A stretch of 64,000 nucleotides of DNA from Halopseudomonas maritima (GTDB taxonomy: Bacteria > Pseudomonadota > Gammaproteobacteria > Pseudomonadales > Pseudomonadaceae): assembly GCF_021545785.1 (NCBI RefSeq), contig NZ_CP079801.1:3468001-3532000 (forward strand). The letters run 5' to 3'. The notes below the pieces were generated by a model. That model had not been told where the DNA came from, ran no database searches, and was given only the letters and a program-made list of their open reading frames with translations. The translations under genes were made by a program, and so were the position numbers. This document shows, piece after piece, positions 1 through 9,251 of this stretch (positions are counted from its first letter, which is position 1; each line of letters starts with the position of its first letter).

Positions 1-85
1 CATGGCCGCTATCGAGGCGGTGGTGAAGGCTGGCATGCAGCAGGTGCGGGCTGTACTGCGCGAGGTGGTGGCGCCGGCAGGCTAA
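1..85 (+). CDS. 3' end of a gene, probably an S-methyl-5'-thioinosine phosphorylase (partial)
   Basis: An open frame enters the window at base 2 and stops with TAA at 83-85, giving 27 residues ending in VAPAG. Only the tail is visible. The identity rests on synteny: in P. aeruginosa, as I recall it, a nucleoside phosphorylase gene lies just beyond the CsiV-like gene that follows mfd, and an amphipathic Ala/Val/Gln-rich C-terminal helix fits that family. The gene converges on the CsiV-like gene with only 17 bp between stops. Any other gene ending here would look the same. Confidence 0.4.
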   Translation, partial: MAAIEAVVKAGMQQVRAVLREVVAPAG

Positions 86-102
86 GCCGCCGGCGGTATT
101 GC

Positions 103-669
103 TCAGCGGCTGATGGTCACCAGCATGCCGAGGCTTTGATGGTCGAGGTAATGCACTTCGTTCACGCGCAAAGCACGGGTCTGGTGCAACTGCTCGGAGA
201 TCACCGACGTGGCGGCTTGCAGTCCCAGCTCGGCGGTCGGGCGATTACGCCAGAAAGCCACTTGCAGCTCGGTCAGGTTGTCCTGGCTCAGGCGCACCAA
301 CCCTTGAACCGGATAGATGCCGTTGTCCGCCCGGCCGCGGTGCAGGGCCACCACCAGTTCGTTGTCCAGCGGTTGAGTCCAGGCCTGATGCAGGTAGATT
401 TGATATCCGCTCTGCTCCAGTTTGCGCGCCTGCTCATCCAGGCGGTAGCGGGTCTTGTCGATGCTGCGGACGTCGGGGCGGGCGGTTGATGCCAGGTCAA
501 TCGCGTTGGCGTCCCAATCCAGGTCTGGCGGAGTGCCCTGCACCAGCGGTGCCGAGGGTTGTCCGAAGAAGACCACCTCAACCAGGTAGTCTTCTGCCTG
601 TGCCAGTGGGGCGACGGCGAGCAGGGTGCTCAGCAGTAGCAGGCCGAGCGCGTTGCTCAACTGTTTCAT
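103..669 (-). CDS. CsiV-like periplasmic protein
   Basis: The product has 188 residues and begins with a signal peptide (Lys-Gln, a Leu/Ala-rich core, then a cleavage site near AQAE). The mature part opens with a short beta strand (YLVEVVFF) typical of the CsiV family, whose Vibrio member binds peptidoglycan and supports LpoA and the cell-wall synthase PBP1A. The start codon overlaps the mfd stop by four bases (ATGA), so the gene is probably translated from the mfd transcript. Family assignment comes from length, the opening strand and the conserved place next to mfd; the function here is inferred. Confidence 0.6.
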   Translation of the reverse strand: MKQLSNALGLLLLSTLLAVAPLAQAEDYLVEVVFFGQPSAPLVQGTPPDLDWDANAIDLASTARPDVRSIDKTRYRLDEQARKLEQSGYQIYLHQAWTQPLDNELVVALHRGRADNGIYPVQGLVRLSQDNLTELQVAFWRNRPTAELGLQAATSVISEQLHQTRALRVNEVHYLDHQSLGMLVTISR

Positions 670-3600
670 GGGCGTTTTCCTTTGCCTTGTGGGGTGGTGT
701 TAGCCGGGGTATCTGTCAGGCGCTCGATTAGCGCCTCGACGGTGTTCAGGCGCAATTCGGCATTGCCCATGGGGGCATTGAAGCGAAATACCGTGGCGCC
801 TTCAAGTCGGTAGCGTTGCGGGCTGTCCTGAATCATGCGCACCAGAATCATCGGGTCGATGCTGGTGTCGGCGGCAAACTCGATGCGGCCGTGTTCGGCG
901 CCTACGTCGATCTTGCTGATACCCAGCGGTTCGCAGTGTAGTTTGAGTGCGGTGATGCGGAACAGCGTCTTGACCTGCTCGGGTAGCAGGCCGAAACGGT
1001 CGATCATTTCTACCTGCAGGTCTTTCAGTGCCTCGTCGTCGGTTGCGTTGGCGATGCGTTTGTAGAGAATCAGGCGCGCGTGCACATCCGGCAGGTAGTC
1101 CTCGGGGATTAGCGCCGGCAGACGCAGGTTGATGTCGGTGCCGCCGCCCAGTGGTTGTTCTAGCTCGGGTTGTTTGCCCTGCTTGATAGCCTTGACCGCG
1201 CGCTCGAGCATTTCCATGTAAAGGGTGAAGCCAACGGCCTGAATCTGGCCACTTTGGCCTTCGCCGAGCAGCTCGCCGGCGCCGCGAATCTCCAGATCGT
1301 GGGTCGCCAGGGTAAAGCCGGCGCCCAGGTCTTGCGCTGCGGCAATGGCTTCCAGCCGTTTCTCCGCGTCACTGGTGACCTTGCGGCCCTCTGGAGTCAG
1401 CAGGTAGGCGTAGGCCTGGTGGTGGCTGCGACCGACGCGGCCGCGCAATTGGTGCAGCTGTGCCAGACCAAACTTGTCGGCGCGCTCGATGATGATGGTG
1501 TTGGCACTGGGAACATCGATACCGGTTTCGATGATCGTGCTGGTCACCAGAATATTGAAGCGGCGGTGGTAGAAGTCTCGCATCACCTGCTCGAGCGCCC
1601 GTTCCGGCATCTGGCCGTGGCTGATGCCGATACGGGCTTCTGGCACCAGCTCGGCCAGGTCGGCGGCGCACTTCTCGATGGTCTCTACCTCGTTGTGCAG
1701 GTAATAGACCTGACCGCCGCGCAGCAGCTCGCGCAGGATGGCTTCCTTGACCACCGGCTTTTGCTGCGCCATGACAAAGGTCTTGACCGACAGGCGGCGC
1801 GCCGGCGGGGTGGCAATGATCGACAGGTCGCGCATGCCCGAGAAGGACATGTTCAGGGTGCGTGGAATAGGCGTGGCCGTGAGAGTCAGCACGTCTACTT
1901 CGCTGCGTAGCGCCTTGAGCGCCTCTTTCTGGCGCACGCCGAAGCGGTGCTCTTCGTCGATGATAACCAGCCCCAGGTCCTGAAACTGCACGTCGCCCTG
2001 CAGCAGCTTGTGGGTGCCGATCATGATGTCGACCTTGCCCTCGGCCAGCTCGGCGGCGGCGGCTTTGACCTCTTTGGCAGACTTGAAGCGTGACATCACT
2101 TCGACGCGGACCGGCCAGTTGGCAAAGCGGTCCTTGAAGCTGTTGTAGTGCTGCTGGGCGAGCAGGGTGGTGGGCACCAGCACAGCCACCTGCTTGCCGC
2201 TGTGCACCGCGAGGAAGGCAGCGCGCATGGCGACTTCGGTCTTGCCGAAGCCAACATCGCCGCAGACCAGGCGATCCATCGGCTGGGCGCTGGTCATGTC
2301 GCTGAATACGGCCTCGATGGCGGCGGCCTGGTCAGCGGTTTCCTCGAACGGGAAGTCGTCGGCGAAGCTCTGGTAGTCCTGCTCGGGGTTGGCAAAGCTG
2401 AAGCCCTGGCGTGCGGCGCGGCGGGCGTAGACATCGAGAAGTTCCGCAGCCACGTCACGGACTTTCTCCGCGGCTTTGCGGCGGGCTCTTTGCCATTGGT
2501 CTGAGCCCAGTCGGTGCAGCGGTGCATTGTCGTCATCGCTACCGGAGTAGCGGGCAATCAGGTGCAGGTTGGCAACCGGGACGTACAGCTTGGCTTCGTC
2601 CGCGTATTCAAGCACCAAAAACTCGGCCTGCTGGTCTTCCACGGTGAGGTTGGTCAGCCCCAGATAGCGGCCCACGCCGTGGTCAATGTGGACCACGGGT
2701 GCGCCCTCGCGCAGCTCGGTCAGGTTGCGAATGACCGCGTCGCCAAGGTCGGTGGCCTTGCCCCGGCGCCGGCGCTGCATAACACGCTGACCGAATAGTT
2801 GGCTCTCGGCGATCAGCGCTACGCCCGCGCTGTTGATCTGCATGCCCTGGTCCAGCGGGGCGATGGTGATCGCTACCGGCGTTTTGCTGGCAGTGAATTC
2901 GGGCCAGCTGTCGACGGCGGTGGGCTTGAGTTGAATGCGTGCCAGCAGTTCGGTCAGTGCTTCCCGGCGGCCGGCGGTTTCAGCGACAAACAGGGTGCGG
3001 CCCGGGTGTTGTTGCAAAAAGCGTTGCAGTGCCGATAGCGGGTTTTCCAGCTTGTTATCGATGGCCAGCTCCGGCGCTGCCGGGCAGTCAAAGACGTTGG
3101 CCTGTGGCTCATCCGGGCGGTCCTGGTGGCAAACGATGCGAGGCTGGCGCTTGAGCTGAGCAAACACCTCTTCGACCGGCAGAAACAGCTCGGCGGGAGG
3201 CAGCAGCGGGCGAGTGGGGTCCACGCCCTGTTCGCTGTGGCGGGTGCGCACGTCTTGCCAGAAATGCTCGGCGCTCTGCTCGATGCCGGGCAGGGTAAAC
3301 AGACGGGTGTTGTCCGGCAGGTAATCGAGGAGGCTGGCCAGCTCATCAAAGAACAGCGGCAGGTAGTACTCGATGCCGGGTGGCACCAGGCCTTCGCTCA
3401 GATCCTGATACAGCGGGCAGCGCCGGTGGTCGACCTCAAAGCGCTCGCGAAAGCGCGCACGAAACCCCGTCAGGGCCGACTTGTCGAGCGGAAACTCCTT
3501 GGCCGGCAGCAGGTGAATCTGCTCTACCTTGTCGATTGAACGTTGGCTTTCGGGGTCGAAGGTGCGCAGTGTTTCGATTTCTTCATCGAACAGGTCGATG

Positions 3601-4154
3601 CGGTAGGGCAGGTTGCTGCCCATCGGAAACAGATCCAGCAGAGCGCCGCGAACGGCGTAGTCGCCATGCTCGTAGACGGTATCGACGCAGCGGTAGCCGG
3701 CGGCGTCCAGATTCAAGCGCATCTGCTCGATATCCAGCCGCTGGCCTACTTCCATAAGGAGCACCGAGCCGCCGAGAAATGCCCGCGGCGGTAAGCGGTG
3801 CAGGACGGTGGTCATGGGTACCACAAGGATGCCCTGGCCAATCGTTGGCAGTTGAAACAGGGTTTTCAGGCGCTGGGAGATAATGTCCTGGTGTGGCGAG
3901 AAGCGGTCGTAGGGCAGCGTCTCCCAGTCGGGAAAGCTGATTACCGGCAGTTGGGGCGCAAAGAACCTCAGCTCCTGCTCCAGGCTGTCGGCTGAGGCGC
4001 TGTCTGGCGTAATGACCAGGCTCAGGCCCTGATGCTGTTCGGCCCCTTCGGCGATGGCCAGTGCGCGCGCGGCCCCTTGCAGGCCGGTCCAGTACAGGCG
4101 GTTGCCGGTAGAGGCCGTCAACGGCGGGGATAGCAGCGGCTGTGATGCAGGCAT
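666..4154 (-). CDS. mfd: Transcription-repair coupling factor Mfd
   Basis: Mfd removes RNA polymerase stalled at DNA lesions and recruits UvrA. Visible in order: UvrB-like N-terminal domains, a CarD-like RNA polymerase interaction domain (around VVHIDHGVGRYLGL), a RecG-like helicase with Walker A GDVGFGKTEVA and Walker B DEEH, helicase motif VI with QLRGRVGR, and a C-terminal TRCF domain. The frame stays open up to 4271, but the homologous start is the Met at 4154 (MPASQ), preceded by AAGAG seven bases upstream; this gives 1162 residues, close to the usual 1150. The longer version would add 39 basic residues unlike other Mfd proteins. The stop overlaps the CsiV-like gene. Confidence 0.97.
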   Translation of the reverse strand: MPASQPLLSPPLTASTGNRLYWTGLQGAARALAIAEGAEQHQGLSLVITPDSASADSLEQELRFFAPQLPVISFPDWETLPYDRFSPHQDIISQRLKTLFQLPTIGQGILVVPMTTVLHRLPPRAFLGGSVLLMEVGQRLDIEQMRLNLDAAGYRCVDTVYEHGDYAVRGALLDLFPMGSNLPYRIDLFDEEIETLRTFDPESQRSIDKVEQIHLLPAKEFPLDKSALTGFRARFRERFEVDHRRCPLYQDLSEGLVPPGIEYYLPLFFDELASLLDYLPDNTRLFTLPGIEQSAEHFWQDVRTRHSEQGVDPTRPLLPPAELFLPVEEVFAQLKRQPRIVCHQDRPDEPQANVFDCPAAPELAIDNKLENPLSALQRFLQQHPGRTLFVAETAGRREALTELLARIQLKPTAVDSWPEFTASKTPVAITIAPLDQGMQINSAGVALIAESQLFGQRVMQRRRRGKATDLGDAVIRNLTELREGAPVVHIDHGVGRYLGLTNLTVEDQQAEFLVLEYADEAKLYVPVANLHLIARYSGSDDDNAPLHRLGSDQWQRARRKAAEKVRDVAAELLDVYARRAARQGFSFANPEQDYQSFADDFPFEETADQAAAIEAVFSDMTSAQPMDRLVCGDVGFGKTEVAMRAAFLAVHSGKQVAVLVPTTLLAQQHYNSFKDRFANWPVRVEVMSRFKSAKEVKAAAAELAEGKVDIMIGTHKLLQGDVQFQDLGLVIIDEEHRFGVRQKEALKALRSEVDVLTLTATPIPRTLNMSFSGMRDLSIIATPPARRLSVKTFVMAQQKPVVKEAILRELLRGGQVYYLHNEVETIEKCAADLAELVPEARIGISHGQMPERALEQVMRDFYHRRFNILVTSTIIETGIDVPSANTIIIERADKFGLAQLHQLRGRVGRSHHQAYAYLLTPEGRKVTSDAEKRLEAIAAAQDLGAGFTLATHDLEIRGAGELLGEGQSGQIQAVGFTLYMEMLERAVKAIKQGKQPELEQPLGGGTDINLRLPALIPEDYLPDVHARLILYKRIANATDDEALKDLQVEMIDRFGLLPEQVKTLFRITALKLHCEPLGISKIDVGAEHGRIEFAADTSIDPMILVRMIQDSPQRYRLEGATVFRFNAPMGNAELRLNTVEALIERLTDTPANTTPQGKGKRP

Positions 4155-4270
4155 GTAATCGCTCTTGAATCGGTTCAGAATGGCGCTGGCCAGCGGCCGG
4201 CTGACAAAGGCAGGCAGTTTAGCGCGCTCGCCACGATTGTGCCCGCATCCTTGGGTTTTTCTGCGAATCA

Positions 4271-4299
4271 TTGCCTATGACGACCAGTGAAAGCATAAT
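4271..4299 (+). promoter_or_regulatory. Predicted sigma-70 promoter of gap
   Basis: TTGCCT (4271-4276), a 17-bp spacer and CATAAT (4294-4299) lie in the divergent mfd/gap gap. Transcription would begin near 4306, leaving about 30 nt before the GTG start. The -35 box is imperfect, so this is a prediction. Confidence 0.45.
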
Positions 4300-4337
4300 A
4301 TGCGCCCTTTAGTTACCAAGACTTGGAAGGTATAGCC

Positions 4338-5777
4338 GTGACTCAAGCGCAATTTGAGCAGTGTCTGGAAAACTGGACGGACCGTGAAGCAACCGCCGAG
4401 GCAATGATTCCTCTGATCGGCCGTCTGTACCGTGAACATAACGTGGTGACCTCCATTTATGGTCGTGGCCTGGTCAATCGTTCGGTCATCAGTCTGCTGA
4501 AATCCCACCGCTTCGCCCGTCAGATCGATGATACCGAGCTGTCTGTGCACGACACCTTCCCGGTCCTCAAGGCGCTGCTGGAGATGGATCTTGGTCCGGC
4601 TTCCATCGACTTGGCTCGTCTGGTCAACAAATTCCGCTCCAGCGGCAGCGACGATCTGAATGCGTTTCTGCGTGATGAGCTGGCCAGTGTTATCGGCAAG
4701 ACCGGTGAGCGTCGTCAGGGGCGTGACGTTGTACTGTACGGCTTTGGTCGTATCGGCCGCCTGCTGGCTCGTATCCTGATCGAGAAGTCCGGCGCCGGCG
4801 ACGGTCTGCGTCTGCGTGCCATCGTTGTACGCAAGGGCGCTGCCAATGATCTGGCCAAGCGTGCCAGCCTGCTGCGTCGTGACTCGGTGCACGGCTCCTT
4901 CCAGGGCACCATCACCATTGATGAAGAAAACAACACCCTGACCGCCAACGGCAATCTGATCAAGGTGATCTACGCCAGCGATCCGACCAGCATCGATTAC
5001 ACCGCCTACGGTATTGAAGACGCCATCGTTGTCGACAACACCGGCGTGTGGCGCGACGAAGCTGGCCTGTCTCAGCACCTGCAGTGCAAGGGCGCGGCTC
5101 AGGTTGTGCTGACTGCACCGGGCAAAGGTGATCTGAAAAACGTGGTGCACGGCATCAACCACGCGGTCATCACGCCGGAAGACAAGATCATTTCTGCTGC
5201 CTCCTGTACCACCAACGCCATCGTGCCGGTACTCAAGGCTATCAATGACAAGTTCGGTATCGTTAACGGTCACGTTGAAACTGTGCACTCGTACACCAAC
5301 GACCAGAACCTGATCGACAACTTCCACAAGGGCGATCGTCGCGGTCGTAGCGCTGCGCTGAACATGGTTATCACCGAGACCGGTGCTGCCAAGGCTGTTG
5401 CCAAGGCGCTGCCGGAGCTGGCGGGCAAGCTGAGCGGTAACGCGATTCGCGTTCCGACGCCGAACGTTTCCATGGCGATCCTGAACCTGAACCTGGAAAA
5501 GTCGACCGATCGCGACGAGGTCAACGACTACCTGCGCTACATGGCGCTGCACTCGGACCTGCACAAGCAGATCGATTTCACCAACTCGCAGGAAGTGGTT
5601 TCCACTGACTTCGTAGGTTCCCGTCACGCGGGTGTGGTGGATGCCGAGGCGACAATCTGCAACGACAACCGCGTCATCCTCTACGTGTGGTATGACAACG
5701 AGTTTGGTTACAGCTGCCAGGTTGTTCGTATCCTGGAAGATATGGCTCACGTTAATCCGCCGGCGTTCCCGGCTTGA
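4338..5777 (+). CDS. gap: Glyceraldehyde-3-phosphate dehydrogenase, long form with N-terminal extension
   Basis: The enzyme interconverts glyceraldehyde 3-phosphate and 1,3-bisphosphoglycerate. The catalytic Cys (about residue 290, SAASCTTN) and the Rossmann motif GFGRIGR (about 135-141) are intact. About 128 residues precede the Rossmann fold; normal GAPDH lacks them, but the paralogue next to mfd in Pseudomonas has the same extension. A TTG at 4323 would extend the frame by five codons; the GTG at 4338 is preferred because GGAAGG lies at 4325-4330. The gene is divergent from mfd and ends at a strong hairpin terminator. Cofactor preference cannot be read from the sequence. Confidence 0.93.
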   Translation: MTQAQFEQCLENWTDREATAEAMIPLIGRLYREHNVVTSIYGRGLVNRSVISLLKSHRFARQIDDTELSVHDTFPVLKALLEMDLGPASIDLARLVNKFRSSGSDDLNAFLRDELASVIGKTGERRQGRDVVLYGFGRIGRLLARILIEKSGAGDGLRLRAIVVRKGAANDLAKRASLLRRDSVHGSFQGTITIDEENNTLTANGNLIKVIYASDPTSIDYTAYGIEDAIVVDNTGVWRDEAGLSQHLQCKGAAQVVLTAPGKGDLKNVVHGINHAVITPEDKIISAASCTTNAIVPVLKAINDKFGIVNGHVETVHSYTNDQNLIDNFHKGDRRGRSAALNMVITETGAAKAVAKALPELAGKLSGNAIRVPTPNVSMAILNLNLEKSTDRDEVNDYLRYMALHSDLHKQIDFTNSQEVVSTDFVGSRHAGVVDAEATICNDNRVILYVWYDNEFGYSCQVVRILEDMAHVNPPAFPA

Positions 5778-5794
5778 TTTTCGCGGGTTAGAGC

Positions 5795-5820
5795 AAAAAA
5801 GGCGCTTCGGCGCCTTTTTT
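5795..5820. terminator. Bidirectional rho-independent terminator
   Basis: The stem GGCGC/GCGCC closes on a TTCG tetraloop (5801-5814), flanked by six A and six T. It serves gap on the plus strand and the converging chalcone-isomerase-like gene on the minus strand. Confidence 0.9.
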
Positions 5821-5839
5821 GTTGTCTGTTATGCCTGTG

Positions 5840-6352
5840 CTACTGGAGCAGGGCGCTGCGTAGCGAGTCGGACAGGCCATCTTCGCCCAGCCAGATGCCC
5901 AGGTACAGGGTCGCAAGCCCGGGTGTGTCGCTCTGATAGCTGAGCGTGCCATTGTGGCGGAGTGTCAGCGTGCCCTCTGCGCTGCGCTCAAGGCTGTAGC
6001 TGTCGCCATCCTTGATGTCGCTAAAGCGGCTGTGCAGGGTGTCCAGTTCGGCCTGCCAAAGGCTCAAATCGTTCTCGCCATGCTGGCGTCGTAGGGTGGT
6101 TTGCGCCGCTTTGATCAGGTCTTTTCTGGCAATGTTGCGGTGATAGCGCAGGGTCAGTCGCGCTGCCTGATCGCTCGCCAGTAATTGTTCGAGGGGCGCC
6201 TGGGCTGGGGCGTACAGCTCTGCCGTGTAGATATCCATCAGCAGATACCGAAACAGGTGTTGGTTGCGCAGTGTCAGCGCGTTATCCGCACTGTGGATAA
6301 TGGGGCTGACGAGTAGGGCGCCAAGAAGGAAGGTGCGGATGATCGGGTGCAT
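5840..6352 (-). CDS. Chalcone isomerase-fold secreted protein
   Basis: The 170-residue product starts with a signal peptide (MHPIIRTFLLGALLVSP, cleavage near HSADN) and then resembles the bacterial chalcone isomerase-like family (the CHI-fold group often called Chalcone_3): a run like FRYLLMDIYTAELYAP, and a conserved stretch LTLRYHRNIARKDLIKAA. The bacterial members are not known to act on chalcones; several are thought to bind fatty acids or other small hydrophobic molecules in the periplasm. The gene stands alone between the gap terminator and the nqr leader. Family call fairly sure; function unknown. Confidence 0.7.
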   Translation of the reverse strand: MHPIIRTFLLGALLVSPIIHSADNALTLRNQHLFRYLLMDIYTAELYAPAQAPLEQLLASDQAARLTLRYHRNIARKDLIKAAQTTLRRQHGENDLSLWQAELDTLHSRFSDIKDGDSYSLERSAEGTLTLRHNGTLSYQSDTPGLATLYLGIWLGEDGLSDSLRSALLQ

Positions 6353-6695
6353 GACTTTGGTCTGGTTGCTGGTGATTCGTATTTAGCTTAGAGGGCTATC
6401 CGGCCTCTTTGTTGCTTGCTGGTAGATACAGTGTTTCCGGGTGTTTCCGCTTGGTGCCCAATACCCGGCTTGTTTATAGATTTCGTCAATGTAAGTTATT
6501 AAAAAAAGGAAAAAACCAAGTGGCTGAGTAGCATTGAAAAGTCATGCTATTTATACTTGCAGGGATTTTTTATTGGGGTTTGAGGCTGCTTTGCCCTGAT
6601 CGTTTGCACCTGCTGTCAAGTGGTACTCGGCGCATGCATTTGCTCGCGTAAGCGGCCCGCCCTGAAAGATTCCACCAAGTGATTAGGCTATTCGT
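6353..6695. promoter_or_regulatory. Divergent leader between the CHI-fold gene and nqrA
   Basis: These 343 bp are visibly more AT-rich than the flanks and contain no gene. A TATACT at 6552-6557 could be a -10 box for nqrA, but no -35 box sits at the right distance. An inverted pair CCGGGT (6437-6442) and ACCCGG (6463-6468) could form a hairpin. nqrA itself has only a weak ribosome site. I see nothing else. Confidence 0.4.
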
Positions 6696-8033
6696 ATGAT
6701 AAAAATCAAACGGGGCTTGGATCTGCCGATCACCGGTTCTCCAGAGCAGCGTATCGAGGACGCCCGTCCGGTACGCAGCGTCGCTGTTGTTGGCTTCGAT
6801 TACCACGGTATGAAGCCGACCATGGAGGTGCGTGAAGGAGACCGGGTCAAGCTGGGGCAGATTCTGTTCAGCGACAAGAAAACACCCGGAGTTGTGTTTA
6901 CCGCGCCTGCGGCAGGCACCATCAGTGCCATCAATCGTGGTGATAAGCGCGTGCTGCAGTCGGTTGTCATCGATATCGATGGTGATGATGCGGTCAGCTT
7001 TGACGCCCACAGTGCTGCCACCCTTGAGCAGTTGACTGATCAGCAGGTACGTGACCAGCTGATTGCCTCCGGTCTGTGGACCGCGCTGCGCACCCGCCCG
7101 TTCAGCAAGACGCCCGCCGTCGACGCCAAACCCAGTTCGATTTTTGTCACTGCCATGGACTCCAATCCGCTGGCGGCTGACCCGGCTGTGATCATCAAGC
7201 AGCACGCCGCTGAATTTGAAAGCGGTTTGAAGGTGCTGGCGCGTATGGCCAAGGTCTGGCTGTGCAAGGCCGACGGTGTCAGCCTGCCGGGCGAAAGCGT
7301 CAGTGGTGTCAGCACTGAGAGCTTTGCCGGCCCGCACCCGGCTGGTCTGGCCGGTACGCATATCCATCACCTAGATCCGGTTGGTGAGAGCAAGAGCGTC
7401 TGGCAGATCAACTATCAAGACGTGATTGCCTTCGGCGTGCTGTTTACCGAAGGCCGCATCTGGACCGATCGCTATGTTGCCCTGGCTGGTCCGCAGGTCG
7501 AAAAGCCCCGCCTGCTGAAAACCCGTCTGGGTGCCCAGCTGGACGAGCTGACTGCTGGCGAGCTGAAAAGCGGCGACAATCGCCTGATTTCCGGTTCGGT
7601 GTTCGGCGGCCGTGTGGCCCGTGGCCCGGTTGCCTATCTGGGACGTTTCCATTCCCAGGTGTCGGTCCTGAAAGAAGGTAACGAGCGTCAGATGCTGCAT
7701 TACCTGCGTGCCGGCGTTAAGAAGCACTCGGTACTGAATATCTTCGTTTCCAAGCTGAACCCCTCCCGCCTGTTCGACTTCGATACCAGCACCAACGGCA
7801 GTCCGCGTGCCATGGTACCGGTGGGCAACTATGAGATGGTCATGCCGCTGGATATCCTGCCGACCCAACTGCTGCGTTACCTGGTGGTGGGCGATACCGA
7901 CATGGCGCAGAAGCTGGGCGCCCTGGAGCTGGACGAAGAAGACCTGGCGCTGTGCAGCTACGTCTGCGCTGGCAAGTACGAGTACGGCCCGATTCTGCGG
8001 GACAACCTGACTCGCATCGAGAAGGAGGGCTGA
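6696..8033 (+). CDS. nqrA: Na+-translocating NADH:quinone reductase subunit A
   Basis: NqrA is the peripheral cytoplasmic subunit of the six-subunit Na+-NQR, which oxidises NADH, reduces ubiquinone and exports sodium. The 445-residue length and the opening MIKIKRGLDLPI are characteristic, and the N-terminal half has the biotinyl-lipoyl-like region (VREGDRVKLGQILF). It is the first gene of nqrABCDEF-apbE-nqrM, all within a few bases of each other, so the operon is almost certainly one transcript starting in the AT-rich leader. Confidence 0.97.
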   Translation: MIKIKRGLDLPITGSPEQRIEDARPVRSVAVVGFDYHGMKPTMEVREGDRVKLGQILFSDKKTPGVVFTAPAAGTISAINRGDKRVLQSVVIDIDGDDAVSFDAHSAATLEQLTDQQVRDQLIASGLWTALRTRPFSKTPAVDAKPSSIFVTAMDSNPLAADPAVIIKQHAAEFESGLKVLARMAKVWLCKADGVSLPGESVSGVSTESFAGPHPAGLAGTHIHHLDPVGESKSVWQINYQDVIAFGVLFTEGRIWTDRYVALAGPQVEKPRLLKTRLGAQLDELTAGELKSGDNRLISGSVFGGRVARGPVAYLGRFHSQVSVLKEGNERQMLHYLRAGVKKHSVLNIFVSKLNPSRLFDFDTSTNGSPRAMVPVGNYEMVMPLDILPTQLLRYLVVGDTDMAQKLGALELDEEDLALCSYVCAGKYEYGPILRDNLTRIEKEG

Positions 8034-8036
8034 CAG

Positions 8037-9251
8037 ATGGGCCTGCGTTCATTCCTCGACAAGATCGAGCACAACTTCGAAAAGGGCGGCAAGCACGAAA
8101 AGTGGTATGCCCTCTACGAAGCCGTAGATACATTCTTCTATCGTCCGGGTAGCGTCACCAAGACCACTGCCCACGTGCGTGATGGTCTCGACCTCAAACG
8201 CATGATGATTACCGTCTGGCTGTGCACCTTCCCGGTGATTTTCTACGGGATGTACAACATCGGTTTTCAGGCCAACAGCATTTACGCGGGTAACCCCGAT
8301 CTGCTGGCATCCCAGGACAACTGGCGTCTGGCGCTGATCGCGATGTTTGCCGGTTTTGATCCGGCAAGCCTGTGGGATAACCTGATCCACGGGGCGGCGT
8401 ACTTCCTCCCGGTTTACGCTGTGACCTTCCTGGTCGGTGGCTTCTGGGAAGTGCTGTTCGCCTCCATCCGTAAGCACGAGGTCAACGAGGGTTTCTTTGT
8501 TACCTCCATCCTGTTTGCCCTGATTGTGCCGCCGAGCATTCCGCTGTGGCAGGTTGCTCTGGGTATCAGCTTTGGTGTGGTGATCGGTAAGGAAGTCTTC
8601 GGCGGTACCGGCAAGAACTTCCTCAACCCGGCGCTGACCGGCCGTGCCTTCCTGTTCTTCGCCTATCCGGCGCAGATGTCGGGTGACGCGGTGTGGACAG
8701 CGGTTGACGGCTTTGCCGGTGCGACTGCGCTGAGTATGGCTGCCTCCGGTGGTGTTGAGCAGGTCATCGCCAGCGGTATCACCTGGTGGGATGCTTTCTA
8801 CGGCAACCTGCAGGGCTCCATGGGTGAGGTGTCTACACTGGCTATCTTCATCGGTGGTGCGGTATTGCTGATGACCAAGATTGCCAACTGGCGCATCGTG
8901 GCAGGCGTGATGATCGGCATGATCGCCACAACCCTGCTGTTCAACGGTATCGGCTCCGATACCAACCCCATGTTCGGTGTGCCGTGGTACTGGCACATGG
9001 TGATCGGTGGTTTTGCCTTCGGCATGATCTTTATGGCGACTGACCCGGTGTCGGCCTCCATGACCAATACCGGTAAGTGGATCTTCGGTGCCCTGATCGG
9101 TCTGATGGTCATCCTGATTCGTGTCGTTAACCCAGCATTCCCTGAGGGCATGATGCTGGCAATTCTGTTTGCCAACCTCTTCTCTCCGCTCATCGACCAC
9201 TTCGTGGTTCAGGCCAACATCAAACGGAGGCTTGCACGCAATGTCCAGTAA
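8037..9251 (+). CDS. nqrB: Na+-translocating NADH:quinone reductase subunit B
   Basis: NqrB is a polytopic membrane subunit carrying riboflavin and a covalently attached FMN. The flavinylation motif is DGFAGATAL with acceptor Thr at about residue 230; the position usually held by Ser in SGAT is Ala. Several transmembrane helices are obvious from about residue 55 onward. Length (404) is normal. It starts three bases after nqrA and overlaps nqrC by 11 bases, implying coupled translation. The ApbE needed to attach FMN is encoded four genes downstream. Confidence 0.97.
   Translation: MGLRSFLDKIEHNFEKGGKHEKWYALYEAVDTFFYRPGSVTKTTAHVRDGLDLKRMMITVWLCTFPVIFYGMYNIGFQANSIYAGNPDLLASQDNWRLALIAMFAGFDPASLWDNLIHGAAYFLPVYAVTFLVGGFWEVLFASIRKHEVNEGFFVTSILFALIVPPSIPLWQVALGISFGVVIGKEVFGGTGKNFLNPALTGRAFLFFAYPAQMSGDAVWTAVDGFAGATALSMAASGGVEQVIASGITWWDAFYGNLQGSMGEVSTLAIFIGGAVLLMTKIANWRIVAGVMIGMIATTLLFNGIGSDTNPMFGVPWYWHMVIGGFAFGMIFMATDPVSASMTNTGKWIFGALIGLMVILIRVVNPAFPEGMMLAILFANLFSPLIDHFVVQANIKRRLARNVQ

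Noticed and set aside
4155..4271. Upstream extension of mfd by 39 codons
   Set aside because: The extra residues are basic and unlike Mfd; a homologous Met at 4154 has a ribosome site.
4275..5750. Long open frame antisense to gap (491 codons)
   Set aside because: It mirrors the gap gene almost exactly, has no recognisable domain and the protein is rich in Val/Asp/Gln as expected from reverse reading of biased codons.
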